From Amycolatopsis decaplanina DSM 44594 (GTDB taxonomy: Bacteria; Actinomycetota; Actinomycetes; Mycobacteriales; Pseudonocardiaceae): a stretch of 64,000 bases of DNA. The DNA is taken from positions 62,001 to 126,000 of the forward strand of contig NZ_AOHO01000047.1 in NCBI RefSeq assembly GCF_000342005.1, read 5' to 3'. Of the stretch, positions 24,723 to 33,530 are shown in pieces. The notes beneath the pieces are model-generated. The model had not been told where the DNA came from and ran no database searches. It saw only the letters and a list, made by a program, of their open reading frames with translations. A program made the translations under genes and the position numbers. Position 1 is the first letter of the stretch; every line of letters begins with the position of its first letter.

Positions 24723-25963
24723 TCACCGCACGGCAGCTCCCGGAAGACGCGATCCGGGCAAGGGCACGGGAAGGCAGCGCGGCGATCTTCCCCGAAGTCG
24801 CGGGATACGGCCGGTCGCTGTTCGGCTCGGACGTCGACAGTCCGCCCGACGAACTCGACCGCGCGCGCATCGTGCCGCCGGTGTTCGTCCCACGGCGGCT
24901 GGAGAAGATGTTCGACCTCGCCCGCGAACCGGTGTACGGGGACGTCGGACTTTCGACCGTGCTCGGCGGGTTCACCGCGCCGTCGCCGGTGTTCCTGTGC
25001 GCGTTCGGATCCACGCAGGTGGCGGGCAGCGGGCTCGGGATCGCCGCGAGCGAGCAGGCGGGCAGGCTCGGGATGCCGATGGTGATCGGCGAGAACGTCG
25101 TCCCGATGCACGGATACGGCCGGATGGGCGAAAGCGTCGAAGACGGCCTGCTCGGCCGGATCCGCGCGTACGCCGGCGCCGTGCCGGACGGGCTGGGCGG
25201 TGTCGTCGTCCAGCAGAGCACCGAAGACGCGGACGCGGAGGTGTGGAACCTCGTCTACAGCGACCCGTCCGCGACGAAACTGCTGGAGACCGGGCGGCTG
25301 GCGTTCGAGCTCAAGGTCGGCCAAGGCGCCAAGCCGGGCCTCGGCGGGATGACCGTGCTGTCGCGCACGGCCGCGGGCGAGATCGCCGAACAGTACACAG
25401 TGGACGAAGCCTTCGGCACGGACACGGCCATGGTGCTGCGCTCCAGCAGCCCCGGCACGTTCACCGGGGAGATCCTGCGCCAGCAGATCCACCTGATGCG
25501 CAACAACTACCCGCGGGCCCGCGCCTGGGTGAAACTGCACCCTGGCCGCGATGTCGGCGAGGCGGCACAGGTCGCGTGGGCGGCGGGAGCGGACGCCGTC
25601 ACCGTGGACGGTGCCGAGGGCGGCACCGGCTGGGCGCCGTCGGTCTTCCTCGACCAGGTGGGGCTGCCGCTGGTGGAATGCCTGCGCCGGGTCGGCAAGC
25701 ACGACGCGTCGCTGCTGGTGTCGGGGCGGATCTGGGAAGGGGCCCGTGCGCTGAAGTGCCTGGCGATGGGCGCTTCCGCGGTCGGTCTCGGCCGGGCGGC
25801 GCTGCTCGCCGTCGACGAAGACGCGACCGAGGGGCTCGTGCGGCTCGTGCGGTGTCTCGAACTCGAACTGCGGCTGCTCACCAGTGCGCTCGGGAAGTAC
25901 GACCTCGCGGATGTCACCTCGGACGACCTCTGGTTCCCCGGCAGGACGGAGCACGACGGATGA
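24719..25963 (+). CDS. FMN-binding glutamate-synthase-like domain protein
   Basis: The 414-residue protein is like the FMN/TIM-barrel domain of glutamate synthase (GltB): PVFLCAFGSTQVAGSGLG, GVVVQQSTEDADAE, FELKVGQGAKPGLGG, AVTVDGAEGGTGWAP and ASAVGLGRAALLAV with the phosphate-binding Gly run. It lacks the N-terminal glutamine amidotransferase domain. The Cx5Cx4C loop that holds the 3Fe-4S cluster is also absent (only isolated cysteines). It is therefore unlikely to be a normal glutamate synthase; an FMN-dependent imine reduction or amine oxidation step in the pathway is possible. It starts at GTG 24719 in a GTGA overlap. Confidence 0.85.
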   Translation: MITARQLPEDAIRARAREGSAAIFPEVAGYGRSLFGSDVDSPPDELDRARIVPPVFVPRRLEKMFDLAREPVYGDVGLSTVLGGFTAPSPVFLCAFGSTQVAGSGLGIAASEQAGRLGMPMVIGENVVPMHGYGRMGESVEDGLLGRIRAYAGAVPDGLGGVVVQQSTEDADAEVWNLVYSDPSATKLLETGRLAFELKVGQGAKPGLGGMTVLSRTAAGEIAEQYTVDEAFGTDTAMVLRSSSPGTFTGEILRQQIHLMRNNYPRARAWVKLHPGRDVGEAAQVAWAAGADAVTVDGAEGGTGWAPSVFLDQVGLPLVECLRRVGKHDASLLVSGRIWEGARALKCLAMGASAVGLGRAALLAVDEDATEGLVRLVRCLELELRLLTSALGKYDLADVTSDDLWFPGRTEHDG

Positions 25964-26289
25964 TCAACTACGACGGGAAACGGTTCCGCAAGGTCAGCAC
26001 CGACCCGGACGCGCCGGTCACCCTGTACCGGCAGAAGGACGACCTGGTGTGGGCCGAGCTGACCGGCGGCGGGGTGCGGCTCGGCTCGCTGACCGGGAAG
26101 TGCGGCGAGGACGGGACGATCGACATGGCCTACACGATGGTGCTGGCCAGCGGTCAGGTGATCTCGGGGCACAGCACGAACACCCCGGAGTTCCTGCCGG
26201 ACGGGCGGATCCGGCTGAACGAGGTATGGGAGCGGTACGGGACCCACGGCTCCCGCGGAACCTCGGCGATCGAAGAGGTCGCCGAGTAG
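25960..26289 (+). CDS. Small protein of the 'n-acetylglutamate synthase' annotated family
   Basis: The 109-residue beta-rich protein has INYDGKRFRKVS, LVWAELTGGGVRLGSLTGK, MAYTMVLASGQVISGHSTNTPEFLPDGRIRLNE-type segments and EEV at the end. This pattern is shared by short proteins annotated as n-acetylglutamate synthase, although no GNAT fold is present and the real function is unknown; the strand pattern suggests a small lipocalin-like barrel. It is the last gene of block A, tied by ATGA to the FMN protein and followed by a strong palindromic terminator. Binding of a pathway intermediate is conceivable. Confidence 0.75.
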   Translation: MINYDGKRFRKVSTDPDAPVTLYRQKDDLVWAELTGGGVRLGSLTGKCGEDGTIDMAYTMVLASGQVISGHSTNTPEFLPDGRIRLNEVWERYGTHGSRGTSAIEEVAE

Positions 26290-26302
26290 CCCCTGAAGTA
26301 CA

Positions 26303-26347
26303 TGAAGGCCCCCTTCCTTGCGCCTACCGCAAGGAAGGGGGCCTTCA
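26303..26347. terminator. Palindromic terminator after block A
   Basis: A long stem starts 13 bases after the stop: TGAAGGCCCCCTTCCTTGCG pairs with CGCAAGGAAGGGGGCCTTCA around a short loop. It is a member of the AAGG...CCTT palindrome family. Confidence 0.65.
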
Positions 26348-26365
26348 CGCGCCTGGGCTTCGATG

Positions 26366-26512
26366 CCACACTCGCGTGCTTGGGCCCGGATCTCGCGTGC
26401 TTGAAGGCGGAACTCGCGTGCTCAGAAGCCGCACACCCGAGTGCGGTCTCCAGGCACGTGAGTTCCGGCCCCAAGCACGCGAGTCACGTCTCCGATCACG
26501 CGAGTCCCGCTT
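26366..26512. repeat. Array of CTCGCGTGCTTG units, direct then inverted
   Basis: Three direct units of CTCGCGTGCT(T/C) spaced by 20-26 bases are followed by three inverted units ending in ACG(C/T)GAGT. The 300 bp between 26289 and 26590 contain this array and the terminator and no gene. Confidence 0.6.
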
Positions 26513-26590
26513 TTCTGTCGCCCGAAAGACAATTGACGCGACCGAAAAGGGCAGTCGAGGGGGCCGAACGGCGCACGCCGAAGGAGTGGT

Positions 26591-26941
26591 TCAGCTCGGG
26601 TTCTTTTCCAGGTATTCCGCCCAGACCTTCTTCGGCACGCACATTCGCCACGAGTCGACGATCAGCTCCCGTAACTCCTCGTAATCGATCGCGGACAGCC
26701 GGACGCGGACCCACTGATAGCGCATATCGGACGGAATCGGCATCATGAACTTGTCCGGCTCGCCCGCCACCAGCGCTTCCCGCTCTTCTTTGGGATAGCC
26801 GAATCCCATCACGGTTTCGTCGGGTGAGAGCGAAAGGAAGACGATTCGCCCCACGCGGAACTTCGCCCGGTCCCGGACCAGCGCCTCATAGGCGCGCGGC
26901 AGGTCCGCGACGATACTTCTGACGTCATCCCCGGTTACCAT
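26591..26941 (-). CDS. YjbR/MmcQ-like protein
   Basis: The 116-residue protein resembles the YjbR (CyaY-like DNA-binding) family: VRSIVADLPRAYEAL, FRVGRIVFLSLSPDETVMGFGYPKEE, and RYQWVRVRLSAIDYEELRELIVDSW. Function in the family is not established. ATG 26941 has GGTGG upstream and overlaps the preceding gene by 17 bases. Together with the next gene it forms a small minus-strand pair between the two halves of the biosynthetic cluster and seems unrelated to it. Confidence 0.75.
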   Translation of the reverse strand: MVTGDDVRSIVADLPRAYEALVRDRAKFRVGRIVFLSLSPDETVMGFGYPKEEREALVAGEPDKFMMPIPSDMRYQWVRVRLSAIDYEELRELIVDSWRMCVPKKVWAEYLEKNPS

Positions 26942-27632
26942 TTTTCCACCATTCTCCGCTGTCTGTGCCCCAGTCACCCGTGGCGCCCATGGTGAAGGCG
27001 ACGTAAAGGTATTCGTCGAGGATCTTCGCCAGTGACACGGGTCTGCCCATCAGGGCGGGGATCTCCGCCCCGTCTTCTCCCGCCTCCGCGATCACCGCGG
27101 CGGCCCAAGTGCGGCCGAGTCGCAGATGCCTGCCGAACGCGGCGCCGTCACGGGCACCGTGGAGGGCGGCCGCGATGGCGGCGTCCCACGGCATGATCGT
27201 GTTGGGCCGCAACGCATACAGCGCCTTGGCCGCGGCGGTCGGGCCCAGCGTACGCCTGGCCCGTCCCGCTGAGACGACGACACCCGAAAGGTCCGCGTAA
27301 GCCTTCGCGGCGATGTCGATCCCCGCGTCCGTCAGGTCGACGAGGTCGGCGGACGGGAGGCTGTTTCCCCAGGTCTCCCACCAGGTCCGGACACCGTCGT
27401 CGAAGGGGGCCGGCTCGCCTTCGCGCGGGTACCGGATTCGGCATCCCCACGAGTTCAGCCAGCGAAGAAGAATTGTGCGATGTGCGGACTGTGACAGGTC
27501 GATCGCGGACTGCCCTCTTTGATCGGACGTGGCTTCGAGGAGCCGAAGCCAAGTGGTGTCGGCATTCGCGAAGCCGTTGAACACTTCGGCGGCCCGCCGG
27601 AGTTCGGCGAGCGGGGGCAGGGGCGCAGACAT
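26925..27632 (-). CDS. Hypothetical protein, 235 aa
   Basis: The soluble protein has no membrane helix or signal peptide and is rich in aromatic and small residues. Notable stretches are LNSWGCRIRYPREGEP, WWETWGNSL, LYALRPNTIMPWDAAIAAAL and a C-terminal GDWGTDSGEWWKNG. The ALRPNTIMPWDAAI part recalls short helix-hairpin regions of DNA-glycosylase-like proteins, but I would not assign it. It overlaps the YjbR-like gene, suggesting an operon. The 188 bp upstream (27633-27820), shared with the divergent NB-ARC regulator, are relatively AT-rich and should hold both promoters. Confidence 0.6.
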   Translation of the reverse strand: MSAPLPPLAELRRAAEVFNGFANADTTWLRLLEATSDQRGQSAIDLSQSAHRTILLRWLNSWGCRIRYPREGEPAPFDDGVRTWWETWGNSLPSADLVDLTDAGIDIAAKAYADLSGVVVSAGRARRTLGPTAAAKALYALRPNTIMPWDAAIAAALHGARDGAAFGRHLRLGRTWAAAVIAEAGEDGAEIPALMGRPVSLAKILDEYLYVAFTMGATGDWGTDSGEWWKNGNRG

Positions 27633-27820
27633 GGGCGAACCCTATCCGGTGCCACCAAGGGGGTGAATTTCCGCGTCCAACTATTGGACTTTGTACATTG
27701 AGTCACCTATTTGTATCTGCTGCGAGGTTCATTGGTCCTTTAGGGTTGTGGTCAGGAAGGCCACAAGGATGACGGTCACGCAGTGCGATTGCGTTACCCC
27801 ATCCAGGGGAGGGAGATGGC

Positions 27821-29284
27821 ATGGGCAGACCCGAGCGACCGTTGGACGGCTCCACTGGTCCGATCGCCGCATTCGCTCACGATCTGCGCGTCTTGAGGAA
27901 CCGGGCGGGAAACCCGAGCTACCGGGAACTCGCCAGGACGGCATTGTTCGCACCTTCCGTGCTGTCCAGCGCGGCCAGCGGCCACCGGTTGCCCACTCTC
28001 GCCGTGACGTTGGCGTTCGTCTCCGCGTGCGGTGGGGACCGTGCGGCGTGGGAACGGCGTTGGCGGAGTGTCGCCGGGCAGACAGGGGGCGGCGCCGAGG
28101 TACGAGAGGAACGTGCGCCCGCGCCACCGGCCGAGACTCCGCCGGATGGCGCGCACGCTCCGGCATCCGGCGTCATCCGCCTCGCCCGTCCGGCACAGCT
28201 GCCCATGGGCTCGAGGACTTTCGTCGGCAGGGAACGGGATCTGGCCGACGCCGCGGAGATGATCGGGGCGAGCGGCCCGGTCAAGGTGCCGTTGCTCGTC
28301 AGCGGTCCGATCGGTGTGGGGAAGACGGCTTTCGCCTTGCGGCTGGCGGAAGAGGTGGCGGCGGACTTCCCGGACGGGCAGCTCTACGCCGATCTGAGCG
28401 ACACCGGATCCGGAGGCCGGTCGGCCAACGGGATCGTGCGCGGTTTCCTGCGCGCGCTCGGCGTGCCGGCACATCTCGTGCCCGACGATCCGATGCAGCG
28501 GATCGGGTTGTACCGATCCCTGCTGGCGGAACGCAGGTTGTTCGTGCTCCTGGCGGGTGTCAGGGACGAGGGGCAGGTGCGGCCGCTGCTGGGCCAGGCC
28601 CCGCACAGCCAGGTCGTGGTGACCAGCCGTGCCCGGCTGCTCGGATTGGAGGACACGAACCGTATCGAGCTGGATACGTTCTCCCGCAGGGAATCACTGG
28701 CGTTGATCGGCCGGATCGCCGGCCAGGGCCGGGTGCGGGCGGAGCTCGACGCCACCGACACGATCGCCGAACTGTGCGGGGATCTTCCGCTGGCGGTCAA
28801 CATCGTCGGCCGCAAGATCGCCGCACGCCCGGAATGGGCGATCGCGTACACGGCGGGCCGGCTCGCCGATCGCGAACGGCTCATGGACAGTCTCTGTGTC
28901 GGTGACGTCAACGTTCGGGACCGGTTCACCGCGGCGTACGAACATCTGTCGCCCACCGAGCGGGAGGCCATCCGTCACTTCGGGCAGAGCGGGGCGGGCT
29001 GGACGACGTCGATCAGCATCGCCGCGGCGATGGGCATCATGATCGAGACCGCCGACGAACTCCTCGAGTCGGTGGTGGACGCCGGGCTTCTCCAGCGCGC
29101 CAACGTCGCCGGCCGCTACGCGGTCTCCCGGTTGGTCAGCGCGTTCGCCGCCGAGCGGCAACGGGAACCGGGTGCGTTCGCCGCCGCCGTCCCGATGGCC
29201 GGCCGCAGGACGCGGAAGAACGCGTTCGAGTCGCTGCGCCACGAGGCCGTGCGCACCCTGCCGGGTGGTTCGTCCGAAGGTTGA
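27821..29284 (+). CDS. XRE-HTH/NB-ARC (STAND) transcriptional regulator
   Basis: The 487-residue protein has an N-terminal helix-turn-helix of XRE type (FAHDLRVLRNRAG, SYRELARTALFAPSVLSSAASG), a linker rich in Pro and Ala to about residue 115, then an NB-ARC ATPase core: FVGRERDLADA, P-loop SGPIGVGKTAFAL, Walker B-like RLFVLLAGV and VVVTSRARLL. A short helical C-terminus follows, with no long TPR or WD-repeat sensor. Such proteins are pathway-specific activators in actinobacteria. It is the only regulator inside the cluster and probably controls block B, starting 87 bp downstream, and perhaps block A. Confidence 0.88.
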   Translation: MGRPERPLDGSTGPIAAFAHDLRVLRNRAGNPSYRELARTALFAPSVLSSAASGHRLPTLAVTLAFVSACGGDRAAWERRWRSVAGQTGGGAEVREERAPAPPAETPPDGAHAPASGVIRLARPAQLPMGSRTFVGRERDLADAAEMIGASGPVKVPLLVSGPIGVGKTAFALRLAEEVAADFPDGQLYADLSDTGSGGRSANGIVRGFLRALGVPAHLVPDDPMQRIGLYRSLLAERRLFVLLAGVRDEGQVRPLLGQAPHSQVVVTSRARLLGLEDTNRIELDTFSRRESLALIGRIAGQGRVRAELDATDTIAELCGDLPLAVNIVGRKIAARPEWAIAYTAGRLADRERLMDSLCVGDVNVRDRFTAAYEHLSPTEREAIRHFGQSGAGWTTSISIAAAMGIMIETADELLESVVDAGLLQRANVAGRYAVSRLVSAFAAERQREPGAFAAAVPMAGRRTRKNAFESLRHEAVRTLPGGSSEG

Positions 29285-29371
29285 TTGTTCGAGCCGCGCG
29301 GCGCTTCCGGTCAACGGGCCGCGCGGCTTGAATGAGTCGACGAATGAAGGCGAGCGAAATTCGGTGACACA

Positions 29372-30940
29372 ATGCTGATTCTGTCGATGAAAGAGGGCCA
29401 CGATGGCGGGATCGTGGCGATCGAGGACGGCAAGCTGCTGTTCGCGCTGGAGTCGGAAAAGGACAACTACCCGCGCTACGACCGGATCACCGGTGAGCTG
29501 ATGGCGCGCGCGGCGGGCATGCTGGACTCCCGTCCCGACGTGGTCGCGCTCGGCGGCTGGGTCAAGGGGGAGTTCTCGGTGGAACCTCCCTCCCGCACCG
29601 GATACTTCGGTGTCGGCGAGGGCGCGATCTCCGACGAGGCGGGCAAGTTCTTCGGCAAGGACGTGCGCTACTTCTCCTCCACCCACGAGCGCTCGCACAT
29701 CTACACCTCCCTCGGGATGGCCCCCGCGGCCCCCGGCCAGGCGTACTACTCCCTGGTGTGGGAAGGGAACATCGGTGACTTCTACCGGATCGACGAGCGC
29801 GGCGAGGCCACCCACCTGCAGCACGTACTGACCGACCCCGGCGCGAAGTACGCGTACCTCTTCGCGCTGGCGGACCCGGGTTTCCCGCTGGGCAAGGGGA
29901 AATTCCGCTTCAACGACGCCGGCAAGCAGATGGCGCTGACCGGGTTCGCCGAGCCGGGCCCGCTCACGCCGGACGAGCAGAAGACCATCGACTTCATCCT
30001 CGACCGCGACGGCATCATCCTCGGTCTGTCCAAAGAGGAAATGTCCTGGTCCCATCTGTACAACGCCGGTGTCTGGTCGCAGGAATACCGCAACGCGGCG
30101 GCGAAGCACTCGCAGGCGATCTTCAACCGGTTCTACGACTACGCCGAGAAGAACCTGACCGAAGGTCTCCCGCTGCTGATCTCCGGCGGCTGCGGCCTGA
30201 ACTGCGACTGGAACCGCTTGTGGCGTGAAAGTGGCCTGTTCTCCTCGGTGTTCGTGCCGCCGTGTCCCAACGACAGCGGTTCCGCGCTGGGCACCGCCAT
30301 CGACGCGCAGTGGTTCTACACCGGACAGGCGACCATCGAGTGGGACGTCTACGCGGGGGAGAACTTCGTCGAGGACGTGGTCCCGGATCCCGCCAAGTAC
30401 GAGACGCGGCCGCTCGTGGCGAGCGAGGTGGCGAAGTACCTCAAGGACGGCAACATCATCGGCTGGGCGCGCGGCCGGTACGAGATGGGCCCGCGGGCGC
30501 TGGGCAACCGGTCGATCCTCGCCGCGCCGTTCACCGTGGACACCACCGTGCGGCTCAACAAGATCAAGCGCCGCGAGGACTACCGCCCGATCGCCCCGAT
30601 CGCGCTGGAATCCGATGCCCCCAAGTGGTTCGTCGGCTCGGTGCAGGACCCGTACATGCTGTACTTCAACCACGTCACCTCCGACGAGCTGAAGGCCATC
30701 ACGCACGTCGACGGGACCGCGCGCACCCAGACGGTGACGCGGGAGCGCAACGCCGGCATCACCGACCTGCTCGAGGCGTTCCGCGAGCAGACCGGGTTCA
30801 GCGTGCTGTGCAACACCTCGCTGAACAACAACGGGCGCGGTTTCCTCAACCGCACCAGCGATCTCATCGAGTACGGGGAGACGTACGGCCTCGACGGCTA
30901 CGTCATCAACGACACGTTCGTCACCCCGCGCGCCTCCTGA
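29372..30940 (+). CDS. O-carbamoyltransferase (NodU/CmcH/TobZ family), cluster copy
   Basis: The 522-residue two-domain enzyme has a Kae1-like N-terminal half with metal-binding HERSH (HxxxH form, near residue 105) and FRFNDAGKQMALTG. The YrdC-like C-terminal half has GRYEMGPRALGNRSILA, THVDGTARTQTV and SVLCNTSLNNNGRG. These enzymes make carbamoyl-adenylate from carbamoyl phosphate and ATP and transfer it to a hydroxyl. In this cluster the acceptor could be a hydroxyl added by the clavaminate-synthase-like oxygenase at 35782; that link is inferred. It differs clearly from the second carbamoyltransferase at 55903-57525. Confidence 0.9.
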   Translation: MLILSMKEGHDGGIVAIEDGKLLFALESEKDNYPRYDRITGELMARAAGMLDSRPDVVALGGWVKGEFSVEPPSRTGYFGVGEGAISDEAGKFFGKDVRYFSSTHERSHIYTSLGMAPAAPGQAYYSLVWEGNIGDFYRIDERGEATHLQHVLTDPGAKYAYLFALADPGFPLGKGKFRFNDAGKQMALTGFAEPGPLTPDEQKTIDFILDRDGIILGLSKEEMSWSHLYNAGVWSQEYRNAAAKHSQAIFNRFYDYAEKNLTEGLPLLISGGCGLNCDWNRLWRESGLFSSVFVPPCPNDSGSALGTAIDAQWFYTGQATIEWDVYAGENFVEDVVPDPAKYETRPLVASEVAKYLKDGNIIGWARGRYEMGPRALGNRSILAAPFTVDTTVRLNKIKRREDYRPIAPIALESDAPKWFVGSVQDPYMLYFNHVTSDELKAITHVDGTARTQTVTRERNAGITDLLEAFREQTGFSVLCNTSLNNNGRGFLNRTSDLIEYGETYGLDGYVINDTFVTPRAS

Positions 30941-31043
30941 AATCCTTGCCCGACGGGGGCAAGGCCCGGATGCCGCTATCCCAGTGGTGGCATCCGGGTA
31001 CCTCGTGGCGCCCAACCGAACTTTCGCCCGGAGGGGGAAGGCC

Positions 31044-32201
31044 ATGCGAGTCGTGCTCGCGGGCGGTGGTGTCATCGCGCTGCTGACCGCGCTGGAGTGT
31101 GTGTCGGCCGGGCACGAAGTGGTGATCGCCGACCAGGCGGACATCCCGTTCTCCGGTGCGACGTCGTTCGACCGTCATCGCGTGCTGCGCGCGTCGCATC
31201 CCGGTGACCTCGCCACCACGACGGCCGCGATCGGCGCCCATCACGCGTGGATCGAACTCGAACACCTGCTGTCCACGTCGTTCTACGAACAGGTCGGCGC
31301 GCTCACCGCGCTGCCGTCGCCCGACGCGACGGCCGCGCGGGATCTGCTGACCGCTGCCGGATCGAAGGCCGAAGTGCTCGGCGCGGACGAACTCGCAGCG
31401 GAGTTCCCGCACGCCGGGTTCGTCCCGGGGACGGGCGCGGTCTTCGAGTCGCACGCGGGGGTCCTGCTCGCCGATCGGGTGCTGACCGCGTGCGCCACCC
31501 GCCTGCGGTGGCACGCGAACGCGGAACTCCACCCGCATCGCAAGGTGGTCGGAATCGACGCCGACCGGGCCGAGGTCCGGCTTGCCGACGGGGAGATCCT
31601 CCACGGTGACGCAGTACTGGTGGCGGCGGGCCCGTGGTCCCGGGATCTGCTGGCCCCGGCGCTGTCCAGGGAACTCGTGCTGCACCGGCAGACGATGCTC
31701 TACTGCGACGTCCCGCCCGCCGACGCCGCCGCGTGGGCCGCGACGCCGGCGATCACCTCGCTCGGCTCGACGGGCGGCGCGTGGCTGGTGCCGCCCGTCG
31801 CCGGGACGCCGCTGAAGCTCAGCGCCGCGAGCGCGTGCCGGGTCGTCGACGAGGTCGGCGGCGCCACGGTGCCCTCGTGGTGGCGTGAGCACCTGATCGA
31901 CACGTTCGCCGCGCTGATCCCGGGCTTCCGCCGGGACTGGCTGGTCGACACCCGGGACTGCCACTACCTCGCCCGGCGCTCCACCCTCGGCCCGATGCTC
32001 GCCGTCCTGGGCGACCGGGTCCTGTCCTACGCGGCGTGCGGTGGCTCGTCGTTCAAGTTCGCCCCGCTGATCGCCCGGTCCCTGGCCGCGCGCCTGACCG
32101 GCGCCGACCCGGTCCCGACCGGACTCGAACCGCTCGACCGGCCGCTCGTGCGAGCGGGCGGTGTCCACCCGATCCGTCCTGCCCTACGAGGTGTGTCGTG
32201 A
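31044..32201 (+). CDS. DAO-family FAD-dependent amine oxidase
   Basis: The 385-residue flavoprotein of the glycine/D-amino-acid oxidase family has an FAD motif at the very N-terminus (RVVLAGGGVIALLTALE), SFDRHRVLRASHPGD after the first domain, VLVAAGPWSRDLLAP and a C-terminal CGGSSFKFAPLIARSLA segment. In the hydrazinoacetic acid pathway a DAO-like enzyme oxidatively cleaves the lysine-derived N-N adduct. That provides a likely role here, although the gene lies in block B, 14 kb from the N-hydroxylase. ATG 31044 has GGAGGGGGAAGG upstream; the preceding 103 bp hold no gene. It overlaps the next gene by GTGA. Confidence 0.85.
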   Translation: MRVVLAGGGVIALLTALECVSAGHEVVIADQADIPFSGATSFDRHRVLRASHPGDLATTTAAIGAHHAWIELEHLLSTSFYEQVGALTALPSPDATAARDLLTAAGSKAEVLGADELAAEFPHAGFVPGTGAVFESHAGVLLADRVLTACATRLRWHANAELHPHRKVVGIDADRAEVRLADGEILHGDAVLVAAGPWSRDLLAPALSRELVLHRQTMLYCDVPPADAAAWAATPAITSLGSTGGAWLVPPVAGTPLKLSAASACRVVDEVGGATVPSWWREHLIDTFAALIPGFRRDWLVDTRDCHYLARRSTLGPMLAVLGDRVLSYAACGGSSFKFAPLIARSLAARLTGADPVPTGLEPLDRPLVRAGGVHPIRPALRGVS

Positions 32202-33451
32202 AACTGCTCGCGCTGGAAGCCAGCCAGAACTCCTACTACTACCTGCCCCGGTATCAGCAGATCGAGGACTTCGGCGGCGTGCTGTACGTGCTCAACGGGA
32301 TCGGGACCGAGGATCTCTGGCCGTCCGAGCGCTACCGGATCGCCGGCAGCAACCACATCGACGACCTGATCCGGCACGCGAAGGCCTGGCACGCCGAGGA
32401 GTCCTTCGACGGCGTGCTCACCTTCTCCGAGTCCGGTGTGGTCCTGGTCGCCGCGGTCGCCGAAGCGCTCGGCCTGCCCGGTATCGGGGTGGACGCGGCG
32501 CGGACGAGCCGGAACAAGCTGATCATGCGGCAGGCGCACGAAAAGGGCGGGGCGGCGCATCCGGACTTCCGGTTCGTCGAAGACCTCGATTCGGCCCTTC
32601 AGGCGGCGGAAGACTTCGGCTACCCGGTGATCCTCAAGCCGACACTCGGCGCGGCCAGCAACTTCGTCTTCCGGGTCGACGACGAAGAGAAGATGCGGGA
32701 ACGCTACGCGCAGGCACGCGAGGGCATCGACGGGATGTCCTGGTACAACATGGAGGCCGAAGGGCTGGACCTCGGCCCGCACGGCCTGCTCGTCGAGTCC
32801 TTTCTGGACGGTCACGAGCACCTCATCGAAGCGGTCGCGTGGGACGACGAAGTCTACCTCGGATCCATTGTGGATAGAGTCACCTCGGAGGGCGAGACCT
32901 TCGACGACGACGTGCACCATGCCCCCACATCGCTCACCTCCGAGCAGGTGGCCGAGGTGCACGCGGTGGTGGCCGCCGGGGTGCGGTCCCAGGGGCTCAC
33001 CCGCGGCGCGTTGCACGCCGAAGTCCGTTTTCACCAGGGAAAACCGTTCCTGCTGGAGATCGCCGTCCGTCCCGGCGGCGGGGGGCTCGACCACATGGCG
33101 CGGCTTTCGGCCGGGTACGACCCGATCAAGGGGCTCATGGACGTCTCCCGCGGCGTGCGGCCGGATGTCCGGCACTTCAGCCCGACCGGACTGCACACCG
33201 CCGCGATGTGCCTGATCTGCCCCGGTGGCGTGATCGCCTCGATCGACGTGCCGCCCGCGGTGAACGAATCGGAAGCGTTGTACTACCTCAAGATCTTCGC
33301 CAAGCCGGGTGACCTGATCAAGCGTCCTCCGCTCGGCAACAACATCTTCGGCGGCATCGGCGCGCTGGGCTCGTCCTTCGACGAAGCCATGCGCAACGCG
33401 AACGACCTCGCCGGGAAGATCGAGGTCAAACTCTCCGAAACCCAGAAGTAG
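32198..33451 (+). CDS. ATP-grasp ligase 3
   Basis: The 417-residue ATP-grasp protein has an N-terminal region with ALEASQNSYYYLPRY, the central NKLIMRQAHEKGGAAHPDF, the ATP-binding YPVILKPTLGAASNFVFRV and the metal strand PFLLEIAVRPGGGGLDHM. The C-terminal biotin-carboxylase-like region contains LICPGGVIASIDVPPAV. It starts with GTG 32198 inside the DAO stop (GTGA), so the two are co-made. Like the other two ATP-grasp enzymes it should form an amide or peptide bond; coupling to the DAO gene suggests it may use the freed hydrazino acid. That is inference. Confidence 0.87.
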   Translation: MKLLALEASQNSYYYLPRYQQIEDFGGVLYVLNGIGTEDLWPSERYRIAGSNHIDDLIRHAKAWHAEESFDGVLTFSESGVVLVAAVAEALGLPGIGVDAARTSRNKLIMRQAHEKGGAAHPDFRFVEDLDSALQAAEDFGYPVILKPTLGAASNFVFRVDDEEKMRERYAQAREGIDGMSWYNMEAEGLDLGPHGLLVESFLDGHEHLIEAVAWDDEVYLGSIVDRVTSEGETFDDDVHHAPTSLTSEQVAEVHAVVAAGVRSQGLTRGALHAEVRFHQGKPFLLEIAVRPGGGGLDHMARLSAGYDPIKGLMDVSRGVRPDVRHFSPTGLHTAAMCLICPGGVIASIDVPPAVNESEALYYLKIFAKPGDLIKRPPLGNNIFGGIGALGSSFDEAMRNANDLAGKIEVKLSETQK

Positions 33452-33530
33452 CAGCGAAAACTGTTCGACGAAACCGGGCCCTTACCCAGGGTCCGGTGGC
33501 GGAAGACGCCCAAAACCGCGTGGAGGAAGC

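Noticed and set aside
25960..26289. True N-acetylglutamate synthase
   Set aside because: The protein is 109 aa, beta-rich and without acetyl-CoA-binding GNAT motifs. The database name for this family appears misleading.
26366..26512. CRISPR array
   Set aside because: The units are only about 12 bases, change orientation midway, have irregular spacing, and no cas genes are present.
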